From: Pseudomonadota bacterium
GTDB lineage: Bacteria > Pseudomonadota > Alphaproteobacteria > Rhizobiales > Beijerinckiaceae
DNA: 54,668 bases
NCBI GenBank assembly: GCA_023426505.1
Contig: JAFAAP010000231.1
Location: 1-54,668 of the forward strand
Direction: 5' to 3'
Shown: in pieces, positions 44,212 through 53,609 of the stretch
Layout: each line of letters opens with the position of its first letter
Position numbering within the stretch: the first letter of the stretch is position 1
Translations under genes and position numbers: made by a program
The notes under the pieces: generated by a model
Seen by the model: the letters and a program-made list of their open reading frames with translations, nothing else
Databases searched by the model: none
Told to the model about the DNA's origin: nothing

Positions 44212-47200
44212 ATGAGCCGACACGTTCTCCCGAAACTCGACGAGCTGGGCCTCGACGCCCGCGACATCGCCGAGGCCGCCGCACGCCGGTCGGGCATGCG
44301 GGTCGAGGACTGGCTCGCGGCCACCCTGGCCGGACCGGACGGGAAGCACGCCCCGACCCAGAGGCCCGAGCGCCGCCGCGCCGGCGACAACCTCGACGGC
44401 ATCATCGCCCGCCTCGTCGAGAGCCGGCGCAAGCCGCCGGGCCAGGCGGAGCCCTCAGGCGCCGCCCTCGGCCCCGACGAGGCCGCAAGGACGGCGATCG
44501 CCCTCGAATCCATGGCGAGCTGGATCGAACACGCGGAAGAGCGCCTCAACGAGACCGCCCGCATGTCGGCGGACCAGCAGGACCGGATCGCCTCCGCGCT
44601 CTCGCAGGCCCTGACGGCCCTGAAGGAGCGCCTCGACACGGTCGAGCGGCAGGTCGTCTCGGAGCGGGCCGTTCCGGCACGGATCGAGTTCCCGGTCCAG
44701 GACGCCATGAAGGCGCTCGCGCCCCTCTCGGAAACGCTCACGGGCCTGCGCACGGACATGTCGCGGCTGGCGGAGCGCCTGGAGCGACCGGTCGATCCCG
44801 CCATGCCGCCCGCCCTCGACGCGATCCGCGCGGACATCGAGCAGCTTCGCGCCACTCTCGGAGACCTTGCGACGCGCGACGAGATCTCGGCCCTGGACCG
44901 GGCCGTCCGCGACGTTGCGCGGCACCTCGAGCAGGGGCGTCCGACCAAGGACGTCGTGACCCTGGCGAATTCCGTCGCGGCGATCTTCCGGCGGGTCGAG
45001 TCCCTGTCGGGCGAGGTCGCCGGCGGCGTCCACGGGCGCATCGAAGCCGAGCTCGAGCAGATCAGGACCCGGATCGACGAGGCCTCCAGGGCCGGCGTCG
45101 ACCGCTTCGCCCTCGAGTTCCTGGCCGGCCAGATCGTCGATCTCCGCCAGGAGCTGTCCGGCCGGGCCGAGCCGCAGCAGATCGAGCGTCTGTCCGGCGA
45201 GGTCTCCGCCCTCGGCCGCCAGATCGCGGAACTGCGCGACAACCAGGTGGGGCGCAGCGACTTCGCGGCGCTCAAGAGTTCCCTCGAGGATGTCTGCGCC
45301 GCCCTCGGCCGCACCGTCGCGGCCCAGGAGGCGAGCACCGTGCCGGAGCAGCTGGAGACCCTGAGCCGTCGGCTCGACGCCCTGGCCAGCCGGGCCGAGC
45401 CGGAGCCCGCCAATCTGGATCCCATCGCCGAGCAGCTTGCGTTCCTGACGGAGCGCATGGCGGCCATGACGGATTCCCGCCTGGAGCAGACCGAAGCCCT
45501 GGCGGCGAAGATGGAGCACCTGTCCTCGCAGCTCGCATCCGTGGCGGATGGGGCGTCTCACGACGTGCTGCTCAAGCGCTTCGACCGCATCGAGGAGGAG
45601 CTGCGCCAGGTCGGCCAGCAGGCCGACACCTCTACCATCGAGCTCATGCTGCGCGCGATCAGCGAGCGGTTCGAGCAGCCCGTCCCCTCCCATGCGGCTC
45701 TCGATGCCCTGGAGCAGCGCATCGCCGCGCTCGCGGACAGGATCGTCGAGCCGTCGTCCGAGCCCCTGCGCCAGGTCTTCGACGAGGCGACCAGCCAGCT
45801 GAAGAAGATGCAGGACGAGACCGCGTCCATCGTCGAGCGCGCCGCCAGGACCGCTCTGCAGGACATCCACCGGGATGCGCCCGCCTCCGGCGACTTCGAC
45901 GCCCTGAAGCAGGGCTTCGTCGAGCTCAAGGCGCTCCAGTCCCGATCGGACAAGAAGACCCAGGAGACCCTGCGGGCCATCCGCGACGCCCTCGAGACCC
46001 TCGTGGTGCGCTATCCCGAGCCGATGCTTCAGACCGGGCGGCCCGTCGGCCAGGCCCAGCCGACAGCGGGTCAGGGCGCAGGCGACATGCCCTCGGCGGA
46101 CCGGCTCGAGGCGGCGGTGCGCCGGCTCCATGCCGCGGCCCTGTCCCAGATCGTCGAGGCGTCGGAGCCTCCCGATGCATCCGACGTGCCGGCCCCCGTT
46201 TCCTCGGCGGGATCGGCGAAGCCGCATGTTCCGGCCGCCCCTGCCACGCGGGAGACGGACCTCGGCAATGTCCGGGCCAACTTCATCGCGGCCGCGCGCC
46301 GCGCCTCGCAGACCTCCGCGCCTGACAAGGTCGGATCCGTGCCGCCCCTGTCGGTCGAGCCGCCCGCTCCCTTGACGGACGCGGCCGAGAAACCGGCTTC
46401 CTCGGCTCCGTCGCTGATCGAGCGGCTGCGCCGGAGCCTCGATGCCCGCCGGCGCCCGCTCCTGTTCGGGCTCGCCTTCCTGGTTCTCGCCGCGGGCGCG
46501 GCCCAGATCCTCGCGAACCGGCCCGACGCCCAGGAGGCATCCGCCGTCCCCGTGCAAGCCGTCGCCGAGGCGCTGCCGGAGCCCTCTCCCGCCGGCATCG
46601 TGACGGTCGCCGCCTCGCCGGCCGAGGCGAGCCTGCTGCAGGGCTCGAGCCTGGCCACGCTTCCGTCGTCGCCCATGAAGATCCGCGTCGATCCGGGCAC
46701 GGTCGGCGACATCCCGGCCCAGGTTCCCGCTGCCTTGCGGGAGGCGGCCCTCGCCGGAGACGCGACGGCGGTCTACGAGATCGCCTCCCGCGCGGCGGAA
46801 GGACGCGAGCTGGCGCACGACCCGATCCTCGCGGCCCATCTCTACGAGAGCGCGGCGCGGGCCGGCTATGCTCCGGCCCAAGAGCGCCTCGCGATGCTCT
46901 ACGAGAAGGGCGTCGGGCTTCTGCGCGACACGCGGCTGGCCCTGACCTGGTACGAACGGGCGGCCGTCGTCGGCAACGTCCGCGCCATGCACAACCTGGC
47001 GACGCTCCTCGCCTCCGGCGTCGACGGCAAGCCCGATTATCCGGGCGCTCTGCGCTGGTACACGGAGGCTGCCGAAGCCGGGCTGCAGGACAGCCAGTTC
47101 AATCTCGGCGTGCTCTTCGCGCGCGGCATCGGGACCCGGACGGATTTCCCCAAGGCGTTCCAGTGGTTCTCCCTCGCGGCCGCACAGGGCGACGCCGAGG

Positions 47201-47376
47201 CGGCGAAGAAGCGCGACGATGTCGCGGCGCGCCTCACCGCCTCCGAACTCGCCGCGGCGAAGACCACGGTGGAGCGCTGGCAGCCCCGGCCGGTCGACCC
47301 GGCCGCGAACGGGACCGCGCCTGCACCCCGCGGACGGACCGCCGCACTGGAAACCAAGGCCGATCCCAGGAGCTGA
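44212..47376 (+). CDS. Coiled-coil, membrane-spanning Sel1-repeat protein (PodJ-like)
   Basis: 1054 residues. Residues 1-60 contain a ribbon-helix-helix-like start (LDARDIAEAAARRSGM). About 75-640 is almost entirely heptad-type coiled coil (repeated IEQLR, LSGEVSALGRQIAEL and similar). A Pro-rich linker leads to a single membrane helix (LLFGLAFLVLAAGAAQILA, near 755-775). The periplasmic C-terminus (about 840-1010) has four Sel1-like repeats, for example ARAGYAPAQERLAMLYEKGVG and AAVVGNVRAMHNLATLLASG. PodJ and related polar-localisation proteins have this order of parts. A cell-pole or peptidoglycan role is likely; the exact one is open. Confidence 0.82.
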   Translation: MSRHVLPKLDELGLDARDIAEAAARRSGMRVEDWLAATLAGPDGKHAPTQRPERRRAGDNLDGIIARLVESRRKPPGQAEPSGAALGPDEAARTAIALESMASWIEHAEERLNETARMSADQQDRIASALSQALTALKERLDTVERQVVSERAVPARIEFPVQDAMKALAPLSETLTGLRTDMSRLAERLERPVDPAMPPALDAIRADIEQLRATLGDLATRDEISALDRAVRDVARHLEQGRPTKDVVTLANSVAAIFRRVESLSGEVAGGVHGRIEAELEQIRTRIDEASRAGVDRFALEFLAGQIVDLRQELSGRAEPQQIERLSGEVSALGRQIAELRDNQVGRSDFAALKSSLEDVCAALGRTVAAQEASTVPEQLETLSRRLDALASRAEPEPANLDPIAEQLAFLTERMAAMTDSRLEQTEALAAKMEHLSSQLASVADGASHDVLLKRFDRIEEELRQVGQQADTSTIELMLRAISERFEQPVPSHAALDALEQRIAALADRIVEPSSEPLRQVFDEATSQLKKMQDETASIVERAARTALQDIHRDAPASGDFDALKQGFVELKALQSRSDKKTQETLRAIRDALETLVVRYPEPMLQTGRPVGQAQPTAGQGAGDMPSADRLEAAVRRLHAAALSQIVEASEPPDASDVPAPVSSAGSAKPHVPAAPATRETDLGNVRANFIAAARRASQTSAPDKVGSVPPLSVEPPAPLTDAAEKPASSAPSLIERLRRSLDARRRPLLFGLAFLVLAAGAAQILANRPDAQEASAVPVQAVAEALPEPSPAGIVTVAASPAEASLLQGSSLATLPSSPMKIRVDPGTVGDIPAQVPAALREAALAGDATAVYEIASRAAEGRELAHDPILAAHLYESAARAGYAPAQERLAMLYEKGVGLLRDTRLALTWYERAAVVGNVRAMHNLATLLASGVDGKPDYPGALRWYTEAAEAGLQDSQFNLGVLFARGIGTRTDFPKAFQWFSLAAAQGDAEAAKKRDDVAARLTASELAAAKTTVERWQPRPVDPAANGTAPAPRGRTAALETKADPRS

Positions 47377-47480
47377 CAAAACGCACAGACCTGTCAGCTT
47401 CCGTTCAGGCACAACGCTTAAAGTCGCGTTCAGCGACGTCATAACCAGAGCCTGGCTGCACCGGCCATAGGGGGACCGGG

Positions 47481-48410
47481 GTGCAAATTTATTTGCCTAT
47501 CGCCGAAATGCCCGTGAGCGTTCTCCTCATCCTAGGAATGGGCGCGGCGGTTGGCTTCATCTCGGGTCTGTTCGGCATCGGCGGCGGCTTCCTGATGACG
47601 CCGCTGCTGATCTTCCTCGGCATCCCGCCGGCGGTCGCGGTCGCCACGCAATCGGCGCAGATCGTCGCCTCCTCCACCACCAGCTCGCTCAATGCCCTGC
47701 GGCGGAAGGCGCTCGACTTCAAGCTCGGGACCATCCTGGTGGCCGGCGGCTTCATCGGCTCGGTGCTCGGCGTCTGGTTCTTCGCGGCAGCCCGGCGCGC
47801 GGGCCAGCTCGATCTCGTGATCGTGATCTCCTACGTGACGCTCTTCACCGTCGTCGGCAGCCTCATGCTCAAGGAGAGCGTCCGGGAGTTCTGGACCAAG
47901 CGCAAGGGCGGATCCGTGCGGCTCCGGCGCCAGGCGGGCGAGCACGCCCCCTATCTCGGCCTGCCCTTCCGCGTGCGCTTCTACCGCTCCAAGCTCTATG
48001 CGAGCGTGATCCCGATCCTCGGGCTTGCGCTCTTCGTCGGGTTCGCGGGCGCGCTGCTCGGCATCGGCGGTGGCTTCATCATGGTGCCGGCGCTGCTCTA
48101 CATCTTCCGGGTTCCGACCAGCGTGGTCGTGGGCACGTCCCAGTTCCAGATCGTCTGCACGACCCTCGTGGCGCTCATTCTGCACGCGGTGGCGAACCAG
48201 GCGGTCGACATCGTGCTCGCCATCCTGCTGATCGTCGGCGGCGTGTTCGGCGCGCAGTTCGGCGCGCGGGCGGGGCGCTATCTCCGGGCCGAGCTGTTCC
48301 GGTTCCTCCTGGCCCTCCTCCTGCTCGCCGTCGGCCTGCGCTTCGCCATGGAGCTGGTGGTCCATCCCGACGAGCCCTTCTCCATCACGGTGCAGGAGTC
48401 GCGCACATGA
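47481..48410 (+). CDS. TauE/SafE family sulfite/organosulfonate exporter
   Basis: 309 residues, about eight membrane helices in two similar halves, each with the family loop: GLFGIGGGFLMTP at about 30-42 and LLGIGGGFIMVP at about 193-204. Start is GTG 47481 with GGGGA upstream (ATG 47508 is an alternative). The stop overlaps the next gene's start by 4 bp. The partner TIGR02186-type gene argues for a dedicated two-component system of exporter plus periplasmic membrane-anchored protein. Confidence 0.9.
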   Translation: MQIYLPIAEMPVSVLLILGMGAAVGFISGLFGIGGGFLMTPLLIFLGIPPAVAVATQSAQIVASSTTSSLNALRRKALDFKLGTILVAGGFIGSVLGVWFFAAARRAGQLDLVIVISYVTLFTVVGSLMLKESVREFWTKRKGGSVRLRRQAGEHAPYLGLPFRVRFYRSKLYASVIPILGLALFVGFAGALLGIGGGFIMVPALLYIFRVPTSVVVGTSQFQIVCTTLVALILHAVANQAVDIVLAILLIVGGVFGAQFGARAGRYLRAELFRFLLALLLLAVGLRFAMELVVHPDEPFSITVQESRT

Positions 48411-49171
48411 GGGCGCTCGTCCTCCTGCTGATCCTCTGCTGCGCAAGCCGGGCCCCGGCCTCCGCCGAGACCCTGATCACGTCCCTGTCGAACCACCGCG
48501 TCCTGATCACGTCGAACTACACCGGCACGTCGATCGCGATCTTCGGCGCCATCGAGCGCGACGCGCAGACGATCTCCCGCGCCACGGGCTACGACGCGGT
48601 CGTCACCGTGCGCGGCCCCACCCAGTACCTCGTCGTGCGCGAGAAGGAGCAGATCGGTCCCGTCTGGATCAACCAGGAGCAGCAGAAGTTCCCGCTCGCC
48701 CCCTCCTATCTGGGGGTCCTGACGTCGGCGCCGATCGACGAGATCACCAGCCCGCAGCTGCGGCAACGGCAGAAGATCGGCCTTCGCGCCATCATCGACG
48801 CGCCGGATTTCACCAACGTCCGCGACGGGGCCGACCAGCCGTTCCGGGACGCCCTCTACCGGCTCAAGGAGCAGGAAGGCCTCTACCGCGAGGACGAGCG
48901 CGGCGTGACCTTCCTGACGCCCAGCATCTTCCGCGCCAGCATTCCCCTGCCGGCGACGGCGCCGCCCGGCAACTACGACGTGGAGGTCACCCTCCTGGCC
49001 GATACGGTGATCCTCGCCCGCACGATCACCCATTTCGAGCTGGTGAAGACCGGGTTCGAGCAGCAGGTCGGCGAGGTGGCGCGGGACTGGAGCATGCTCT
49101 ACGGCCTCACGACCGCGATCCTCGCCATCTTCTTCGGCTGGGGCGCCAACGTGATCTTCCGGCGCGACTGA
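48407..49171 (+). CDS. TIGR02186-type membrane-anchored periplasmic protein
   Basis: 254 residues. Signal peptide (MRALVLLLILCCASRAPASA-ET), a beta-rich periplasmic domain (SLSNHRVLITSNYTGTSIAIFGAIERD, VVTVRGPTQYLVVREKEQIGPVWIN in parts) and one C-terminal membrane helix (LYGLTTAILAIFFGWGANVIF) with a short basic tail. I recognise it as the conserved TIGR02186 family found with TauE in alphaproteobacteria; its function is not known. Translationally coupled to the exporter. Confidence 0.85.
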   Translation: MRALVLLLILCCASRAPASAETLITSLSNHRVLITSNYTGTSIAIFGAIERDAQTISRATGYDAVVTVRGPTQYLVVREKEQIGPVWINQEQQKFPLAPSYLGVLTSAPIDEITSPQLRQRQKIGLRAIIDAPDFTNVRDGADQPFRDALYRLKEQEGLYREDERGVTFLTPSIFRASIPLPATAPPGNYDVEVTLLADTVILARTITHFELVKTGFEQQVGEVARDWSMLYGLTTAILAIFFGWGANVIFRRD

Positions 49172-49177
49172 GCGGGA

Positions 49178-49879
49178 TCAGTCTCGGCAGAGCATCGCCT
49201 TCGCGATGGCGAAGATGCGCTCGGTGCCGATGAGATGGGCCGTGAAACCCTTCGGGAACAGCGGCTTGAACACGGCGTCGCAGGCGTTCAGCCCGCCCGC
49301 ATAGGCGCCGAGCGCCGGCATGATGCAGCGGGAGCCGTCGGTCAGGAAGCAGCGCCGCCGGGTCGAGCGCCCGCGCATCACCACCTTGCCGACCGGGTGG
49401 AGATGCCCCGCGACCTCGGCCTCGGCGCCGGCCAGCGGCTCGTGGCGCAGGATGAGCGGTCCGAGCTCCATCTCCTCGACGACCTGGCCGCCGATGCTCT
49501 CGGGCAGGATCCGGTCGTGATTGCCCGTCACCCAGATCCAGTCGCGCCCGCCCTGCACGCCCTCCAGCGTCGTCCGCTCCTCGTCGCCGAGACGCTCCGG
49601 ACCGCCGATGTCGTGGAAGCTGTCGCCCAGGGCGATCACCGTGCGGGGCGTGTAGCGGCGCACCGCGTCGGAGAGCGCGATCAGGGTCTCGCGCGTATCG
49701 TAGGGCGGCAGCATCATGCCGCGCCGGGCGAAGGACGAGCCCTTCTCGAAATGCAGGTCCGCCACGAGGAGCGCATCCTCGTCGGGGAGGTACATGGCCC
49801 CCGTCAGGTCGAGAACGGCGGTGCGCCCCTGCAGGCCGATTTCGTGTGTTGTCTGTTTGTTCTTGAGCAAAGCCGTCAC
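49178..49879 (-). CDS. pdeM: Ligase-associated DNA damage response endonuclease PdeM
   Basis: 233 residues. Calcineurin-type metallophosphoesterase motifs: LLVADLHFEKG, ALGDSFHD, VTGNHD and EVAGHLHP, each supplying metal ligands. This matches the PdeM protein of the ligase-associated DNA damage response module. The start is GTG 49879, overlapping the helicase stop (GTGA), so the two are translationally coupled. A DNA ligase and exonuclease that normally complete the set are not in the window. Confidence 0.93.
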   Translation of the reverse strand: MTALLKNKQTTHEIGLQGRTAVLDLTGAMYLPDEDALLVADLHFEKGSSFARRGMMLPPYDTRETLIALSDAVRRYTPRTVIALGDSFHDIGGPERLGDEERTTLEGVQGGRDWIWVTGNHDRILPESIGGQVVEEMELGPLILRHEPLAGAEAEVAGHLHPVGKVVMRGRSTRRRCFLTDGSRCIMPALGAYAGGLNACDAVFKPLFPKGFTAHLIGTERIFAIAKAMLCRD

Positions 49880-52497
49880 GCCAAAGCCTCGTCGAGAAGC
49901 GCTGCTTCCGCCTCGGCCAGAATCTCGTCCGCGTTGTCGCTATAGACGCGCTCGCGGCCGATCTCCAGCATGACGGAGACGCTCAAAGGGGAAACCCGGT
50001 CGAGCGGCTTGTGGATGATTCGCCCCCGGATGCGCGACAGCATCATGCCGAGGCGCCTCACGTCGAGGAGTCCCGTTGCCGCATCCGCTCGGGCGGCGCG
50101 GAGCAGGACGTGGTCAGGCTCGTGCTTGCGCAGCACATCGTAGACGAGGTCCGTCGAGACCGTGACCTGCCGGCCGGTCTTCTCCTGGCCCGGAAAGCGG
50201 CGCTCGATCAGGCCGGCGATGACCGCGCACTGGCGGAAGGTGCGCTTCATCAGGGAGGATTCGGCGAGCCAGTCCTCCAGGTCGTCGCCCAGCATGTCCT
50301 CCGAGAACAGCTCGTCCATGAAGCCCGGGTCCCGCGCCGCCCGGGCGGCGATGTCGCCGGAGGCGTAGACCGCGATGCCGTAGTCGTTCGCCACGAAGCC
50401 GAGGGGCTTCAGCCGCGCCCGCTCCAGGCGGCGGGTGAGGAGCATGCCCAGCGTCTGGTGCGCGAGCCTCCCCTCGAACGGAAAGCAGGTCATGTAGAAG
50501 CGCCCCGCCCGCGGGAAGGTCTCGACCAGGAGGTCCCGCGGCCCCGGCACGATGGAACGACGCCGCTGCTGCAGCAGCCATTCGGTCATCTGAGGCGGCA
50601 GCCGGTCCCACTCGAACGGGTCCGCCAGGATCGCCCGCACCCGCGCGGCCAGGAAGGTGGAAAGCGGGAACTTGCCGCCCTCGTAGGACGGGATCTTGGG
50701 CTCGGTCCCGGCGCTGGTGCGCACCGCGATCACCTCGTCCTCGTGGATGCCCTCGAACCGCAGCACCTCGCCGGCGAAGAGAAACGTATCGCCCGGCGTC
50801 ATGGTCTCGGCGAAATACTCCTCGATCTCCCCGAGGATGCGCCCGCGCGGCAGCACGGTGCCGGGCTTGGAGCGCGAGCTGCGCCCGACCCGGACCTTGA
50901 TCATGGTGGATTCGACGATGGTGCCGACGTTCAGCCGGTATTGCTGCGCGACCCGCGCGTCCCGCACTCGCCAGAGGCCGTCGTTGCCCTTCACGATCTT
51001 GGCGAAGCGCTCATAGGCCCGCAGCGCGTAGCCGCCCGTCGCCACGAAGGCGACGGCCGCCTCGAAATCCTCCCAGGTGAGGCCCGCATAGGGAGCGGCG
51101 GAGCGGACCTCCTCGTAGAGGTCCTCCAGCCGAAAGGGATCGGCGCAGGCCATGCCGAGGATATGCTGGCACAGCACGTCGAGGGCGCCGGTGCGGGCGT
51201 CCGGCGTGTCCTGAGCGGCCTCGTGCACCGCGTCGAGCGCGGCGCGGCATTCCAGGATCTCGAAGCGGTTCGCCGGCACCAGATAGGCCTTCGAGGGCTC
51301 GTCCATGCGGTGGTTCGAGCGGCCGATCCGCTGCATGATCCGCGAGGCCCCCTTCGGCGCGCCCACATTCACCACGAGGTCCACGTCGCCCCAGTCGATG
51401 CCGAGATCGAGCGTCGCGGTGCAGACCACGGCCTTGAGCTTGCCGGCGATCATCGCCTCCTCGACCCGCCGCCGTTGCGACACGTCGAGGGACCCGTGAT
51501 GGAGCGCGATGGGCAGACTCTCGTCGTTGAGCTTCCACAGCTCCTGAAACGTGTATTCGGCCTGGAGCCGGGTGTTGACGAAGACGAGCGTCGTCTTGTG
51601 CTCCCGGATGAGGTCGTAGATCGCCGGCATGGACAGGGAGGCGGTGTGGCCCGCGAGCGGCAGGCGCTCGTCCAGCTCCAGCATGCGGATATCCGCTTCC
51701 GCGCCGCCCTGCACCACGACGAGATCGGCGAGGTTCACTTCCCCTCCCTTCTTGTGGGGGAGGGCCAGGGAGGAGGGTACGGCGCCAACGGGTTGATCGG
51801 CGCGCTCAGCCGATCCGTTGCCACCCCCCTCTCCATCTCTCCCCCACAAGGGGGGAGAGGGTTCATGGCGCTGCGGCACCAAATAGCGCCTGAGATCGTC
51901 CGGCTCGCGGACCGTCGCGGAGAGCCCCACCGCCGTGAGCTGCGGCGCCATCGTGTAGAGCCGCGCGAGGCCGAGCGAGAGCAGGTCGCCGCGCTTGGAG
52001 GTGACGAGGGAATGCAGCTCATCCAGCACCACGCGGCGCAAGTCCTTGAACAGCTCCCGCGCCTCGCGATGGGCGAGCAGCAGGGCGAGTTGCTCCGGGG
52101 TGGTCAGCAGGATGTCCGGCGGGCGCTCGATCTGCCGCGCCCGCTTGTGGGACGGGGTGTCGCCGGTCCGGGTCTCGACCCGGATCGGCAGGCCCATCTC
52201 CTGAACCGGGGTCTCGAGGTTGCGGGCGACGTCGGTGGCGAGCGCCTTGAGGGGCGAGATGTAGAGGGTGTGGAGCCCGCGCTTCTCGCGGGGTTTGCCG
52301 CCTCGCTCCGTCAGCTCCACGAGGCTGGGAAGAAAGCCCGCCAGGGTCTTGCCCGCGCCCGTGGGCGCCACGAGGAGAACGGAGCGGCCTGCCCGCGCCT
52401 TGTCGAGCAGGTCGAGCTGATGCCTGCGCGGCTCCCAGCCACGGCTTTCGAACCATTGGCGGAAGACGGGAGGGAGGGACGCGGACGCTTTCGGCAT
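49876..52497 (-). CDS. Ligase-associated DNA damage response DEXH helicase (Lhr-like)
   Basis: 873 residues. Superfamily 2 motifs: Walker A LVAPTGAGKTLAGF near 40, motif Ia region LHTLYISPLKALATDV, DEXH box VLDELH near 150, motif III SAT, and C-terminal helicase motifs IALHHGSLD and QRIGRSNHR. The long C-terminal part follows the Lhr layout. Residues about 212-252 (PSPPLWGRDGEGGG to HKKGGEV) are encoded by an in-frame palindromic repeat absent from typical homologs, so this part should be a loop insertion. Acts in DNA repair with PdeM and a ligase. Confidence 0.93.
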   Translation of the reverse strand: MPKASASLPPVFRQWFESRGWEPRRHQLDLLDKARAGRSVLLVAPTGAGKTLAGFLPSLVELTERGGKPREKRGLHTLYISPLKALATDVARNLETPVQEMGLPIRVETRTGDTPSHKRARQIERPPDILLTTPEQLALLLAHREARELFKDLRRVVLDELHSLVTSKRGDLLSLGLARLYTMAPQLTAVGLSATVREPDDLRRYLVPQRHEPSPPLWGRDGEGGGNGSAERADQPVGAVPSSLALPHKKGGEVNLADLVVVQGGAEADIRMLELDERLPLAGHTASLSMPAIYDLIREHKTTLVFVNTRLQAEYTFQELWKLNDESLPIALHHGSLDVSQRRRVEEAMIAGKLKAVVCTATLDLGIDWGDVDLVVNVGAPKGASRIMQRIGRSNHRMDEPSKAYLVPANRFEILECRAALDAVHEAAQDTPDARTGALDVLCQHILGMACADPFRLEDLYEEVRSAAPYAGLTWEDFEAAVAFVATGGYALRAYERFAKIVKGNDGLWRVRDARVAQQYRLNVGTIVESTMIKVRVGRSSRSKPGTVLPRGRILGEIEEYFAETMTPGDTFLFAGEVLRFEGIHEDEVIAVRTSAGTEPKIPSYEGGKFPLSTFLAARVRAILADPFEWDRLPPQMTEWLLQQRRRSIVPGPRDLLVETFPRAGRFYMTCFPFEGRLAHQTLGMLLTRRLERARLKPLGFVANDYGIAVYASGDIAARAARDPGFMDELFSEDMLGDDLEDWLAESSLMKRTFRQCAVIAGLIERRFPGQEKTGRQVTVSTDLVYDVLRKHEPDHVLLRAARADAATGLLDVRRLGMMLSRIRGRIIHKPLDRVSPLSVSVMLEIGRERVYSDNADEILAEAEAALLDEALA
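51741..51861. repeat. Palindromic element inserted in frame in the helicase gene
   Basis: Outer arms, CCCCTCCCTTCTTGTGGGGG... at 51741-51764 and ...CCCCCACAAGGGGGGAGAGGG at about 51838-51861, are inverted complements with few mismatches. Inside, CAACGG-GTT-GATCGGC pairs with GCCGATC-CGTTG around a 7-nt loop. The arms belong to the same family as 37219-37243 and 54623-54644. It keeps the helicase frame open. Confidence 0.8.
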
Positions 52498-52640
52498 GCG
52501 CCATAAACATAGGTGCTCTTGCGCGTTTCGCCATGCGGGCGCGATTTCAGGTGTGAAAGCGGTTCTTTGCCGGCTTGCTATCCTGTTTCGGATCGTCTCA
52601 GTCTGGCGTCACGCCAACCAGACACGAAGACAAAAAGACC

Positions 52641-53459
52641 ATGCCGCAAACATCCCAGTTCCAGAACGCCGTCGCCGTCATCACCGGAGGCACGCAAGGA
52701 TTGGGCGAGACCATCGCCCGCACCCTCGCCGAGCGGGGCGCGGCCGGCCTCGTCATCTGCGGCCGCAATGCGGAGCGCGGCGAGGCCGTGGCGCGGGAGA
52801 TCACCGCCCAGGGCTGCCGGACCGAGTTCGTCCGGGCCGACCTCGCGGACGTGGATCAGGCCCGCGCCGTCACGGCCAGGGCCGACGAGGTCTTCGGGAA
52901 AGTGAACGTGCTGGTCAACGCCGCCGGCATGACCGACCGGGGAACGATCTTCGACACCAGCCCCGAGCTCTTCGACCGCATGTTCGCCGTGAACGTGCGC
53001 GCGCCGTTCTTCCTCATGCAGGAATCCGCCAAGATCATGCGGCGCGAACGGATCGAGGGCGCCATGGTCAACATCCTGTCCATGTCGGCCCATGGCGGCC
53101 AGCCCTTCATCACGGCCTATTGCGGCTCCAAGGGCGCGCTCGCGACGCTCACCAAGAACGCCGCCTTCAGCCTGATGCCGTGGCGCATCCGCGTGAACGG
53201 GCTCAACATCGGCTGGATGAACACGCCCGGCGAGGACCGGATCGTGCGTCTCTACCACGGCGCCCAGGACGGCTGGCTCGAAAAGGCCGAGGCGGCGCAG
53301 CCCTTCGGCCGCCTGCTCGACCCGGCCGAGGTCGCCCGCGCGGTGGCGTTCCTTGCAAGCTCCGAAGCGGGCCTGATGACCGGCTCCATCATCGATTTCG
53401 ACCAGTCGGTGCTGGGCTGCTACGAGGACGCGCCGCACCCGTCGCGGCCTTCCGAATAG
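52641..53459 (+). CDS. Short-chain dehydrogenase/reductase
   Basis: 272 residues from ATG 52641 (a longer frame starts upstream without support). SDR motifs: cofactor loop ITGGTQGLGETIA, LVNAAGM (NNAG-like), the serine in NILSMSAHGGQ, and YCGSKGA for YxxxK. C-terminal SIIDFDQSVLG. Typical NAD(P)H-dependent oxidoreductase; the substrate is unknown. Converges on the TPR-methyltransferase with a dispersed palindrome between. Confidence 0.92.
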   Translation: MPQTSQFQNAVAVITGGTQGLGETIARTLAERGAAGLVICGRNAERGEAVAREITAQGCRTEFVRADLADVDQARAVTARADEVFGKVNVLVNAAGMTDRGTIFDTSPELFDRMFAVNVRAPFFLMQESAKIMRRERIEGAMVNILSMSAHGGQPFITAYCGSKGALATLTKNAAFSLMPWRIRVNGLNIGWMNTPGEDRIVRLYHGAQDGWLEKAEAAQPFGRLLDPAEVARAVAFLASSEAGLMTGSIIDFDQSVLGCYEDAPHPSRPSE

Positions 53460-53477
53460 CAGAGACGCAAACCGCGA

Positions 53478-53582
53478 CCTCATCCTGAGGAGCGGCGTAG
53501 CCGCGTCTCGAAGGATGATCCAGCGCCCTCTGGAAACGCCTCGTCCTTCGAGACGGACCTGACGGTCCTCCTCAGGATGAGG
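53478..53582. repeat. Dispersed palindromic repeat, CCTCATCCTGAGGAG type
   Basis: CCTCATCCTGAGGAG at 53478-53492 and CTCCTCAGGATGAGG at 53568-53582 are perfect inverted complements; inner parts (GCGTCTCGAAGGATGA against TCGTCCTTCGAGACG) also pair. It lies between convergent genes and can terminate both. I know this type as a common Hyphomicrobiales repeat. Confidence 0.85.
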
Positions 53583-53609
53583 CTCAGGTCTGCTTGTCAG
53601 GTCTAGAAC

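Noticed and set aside
50011..52506. An 831-codon plus-strand frame
   Set aside because: Antisense to the helicase gene; low-complexity Arg/His/Glu-rich translation with no domain.
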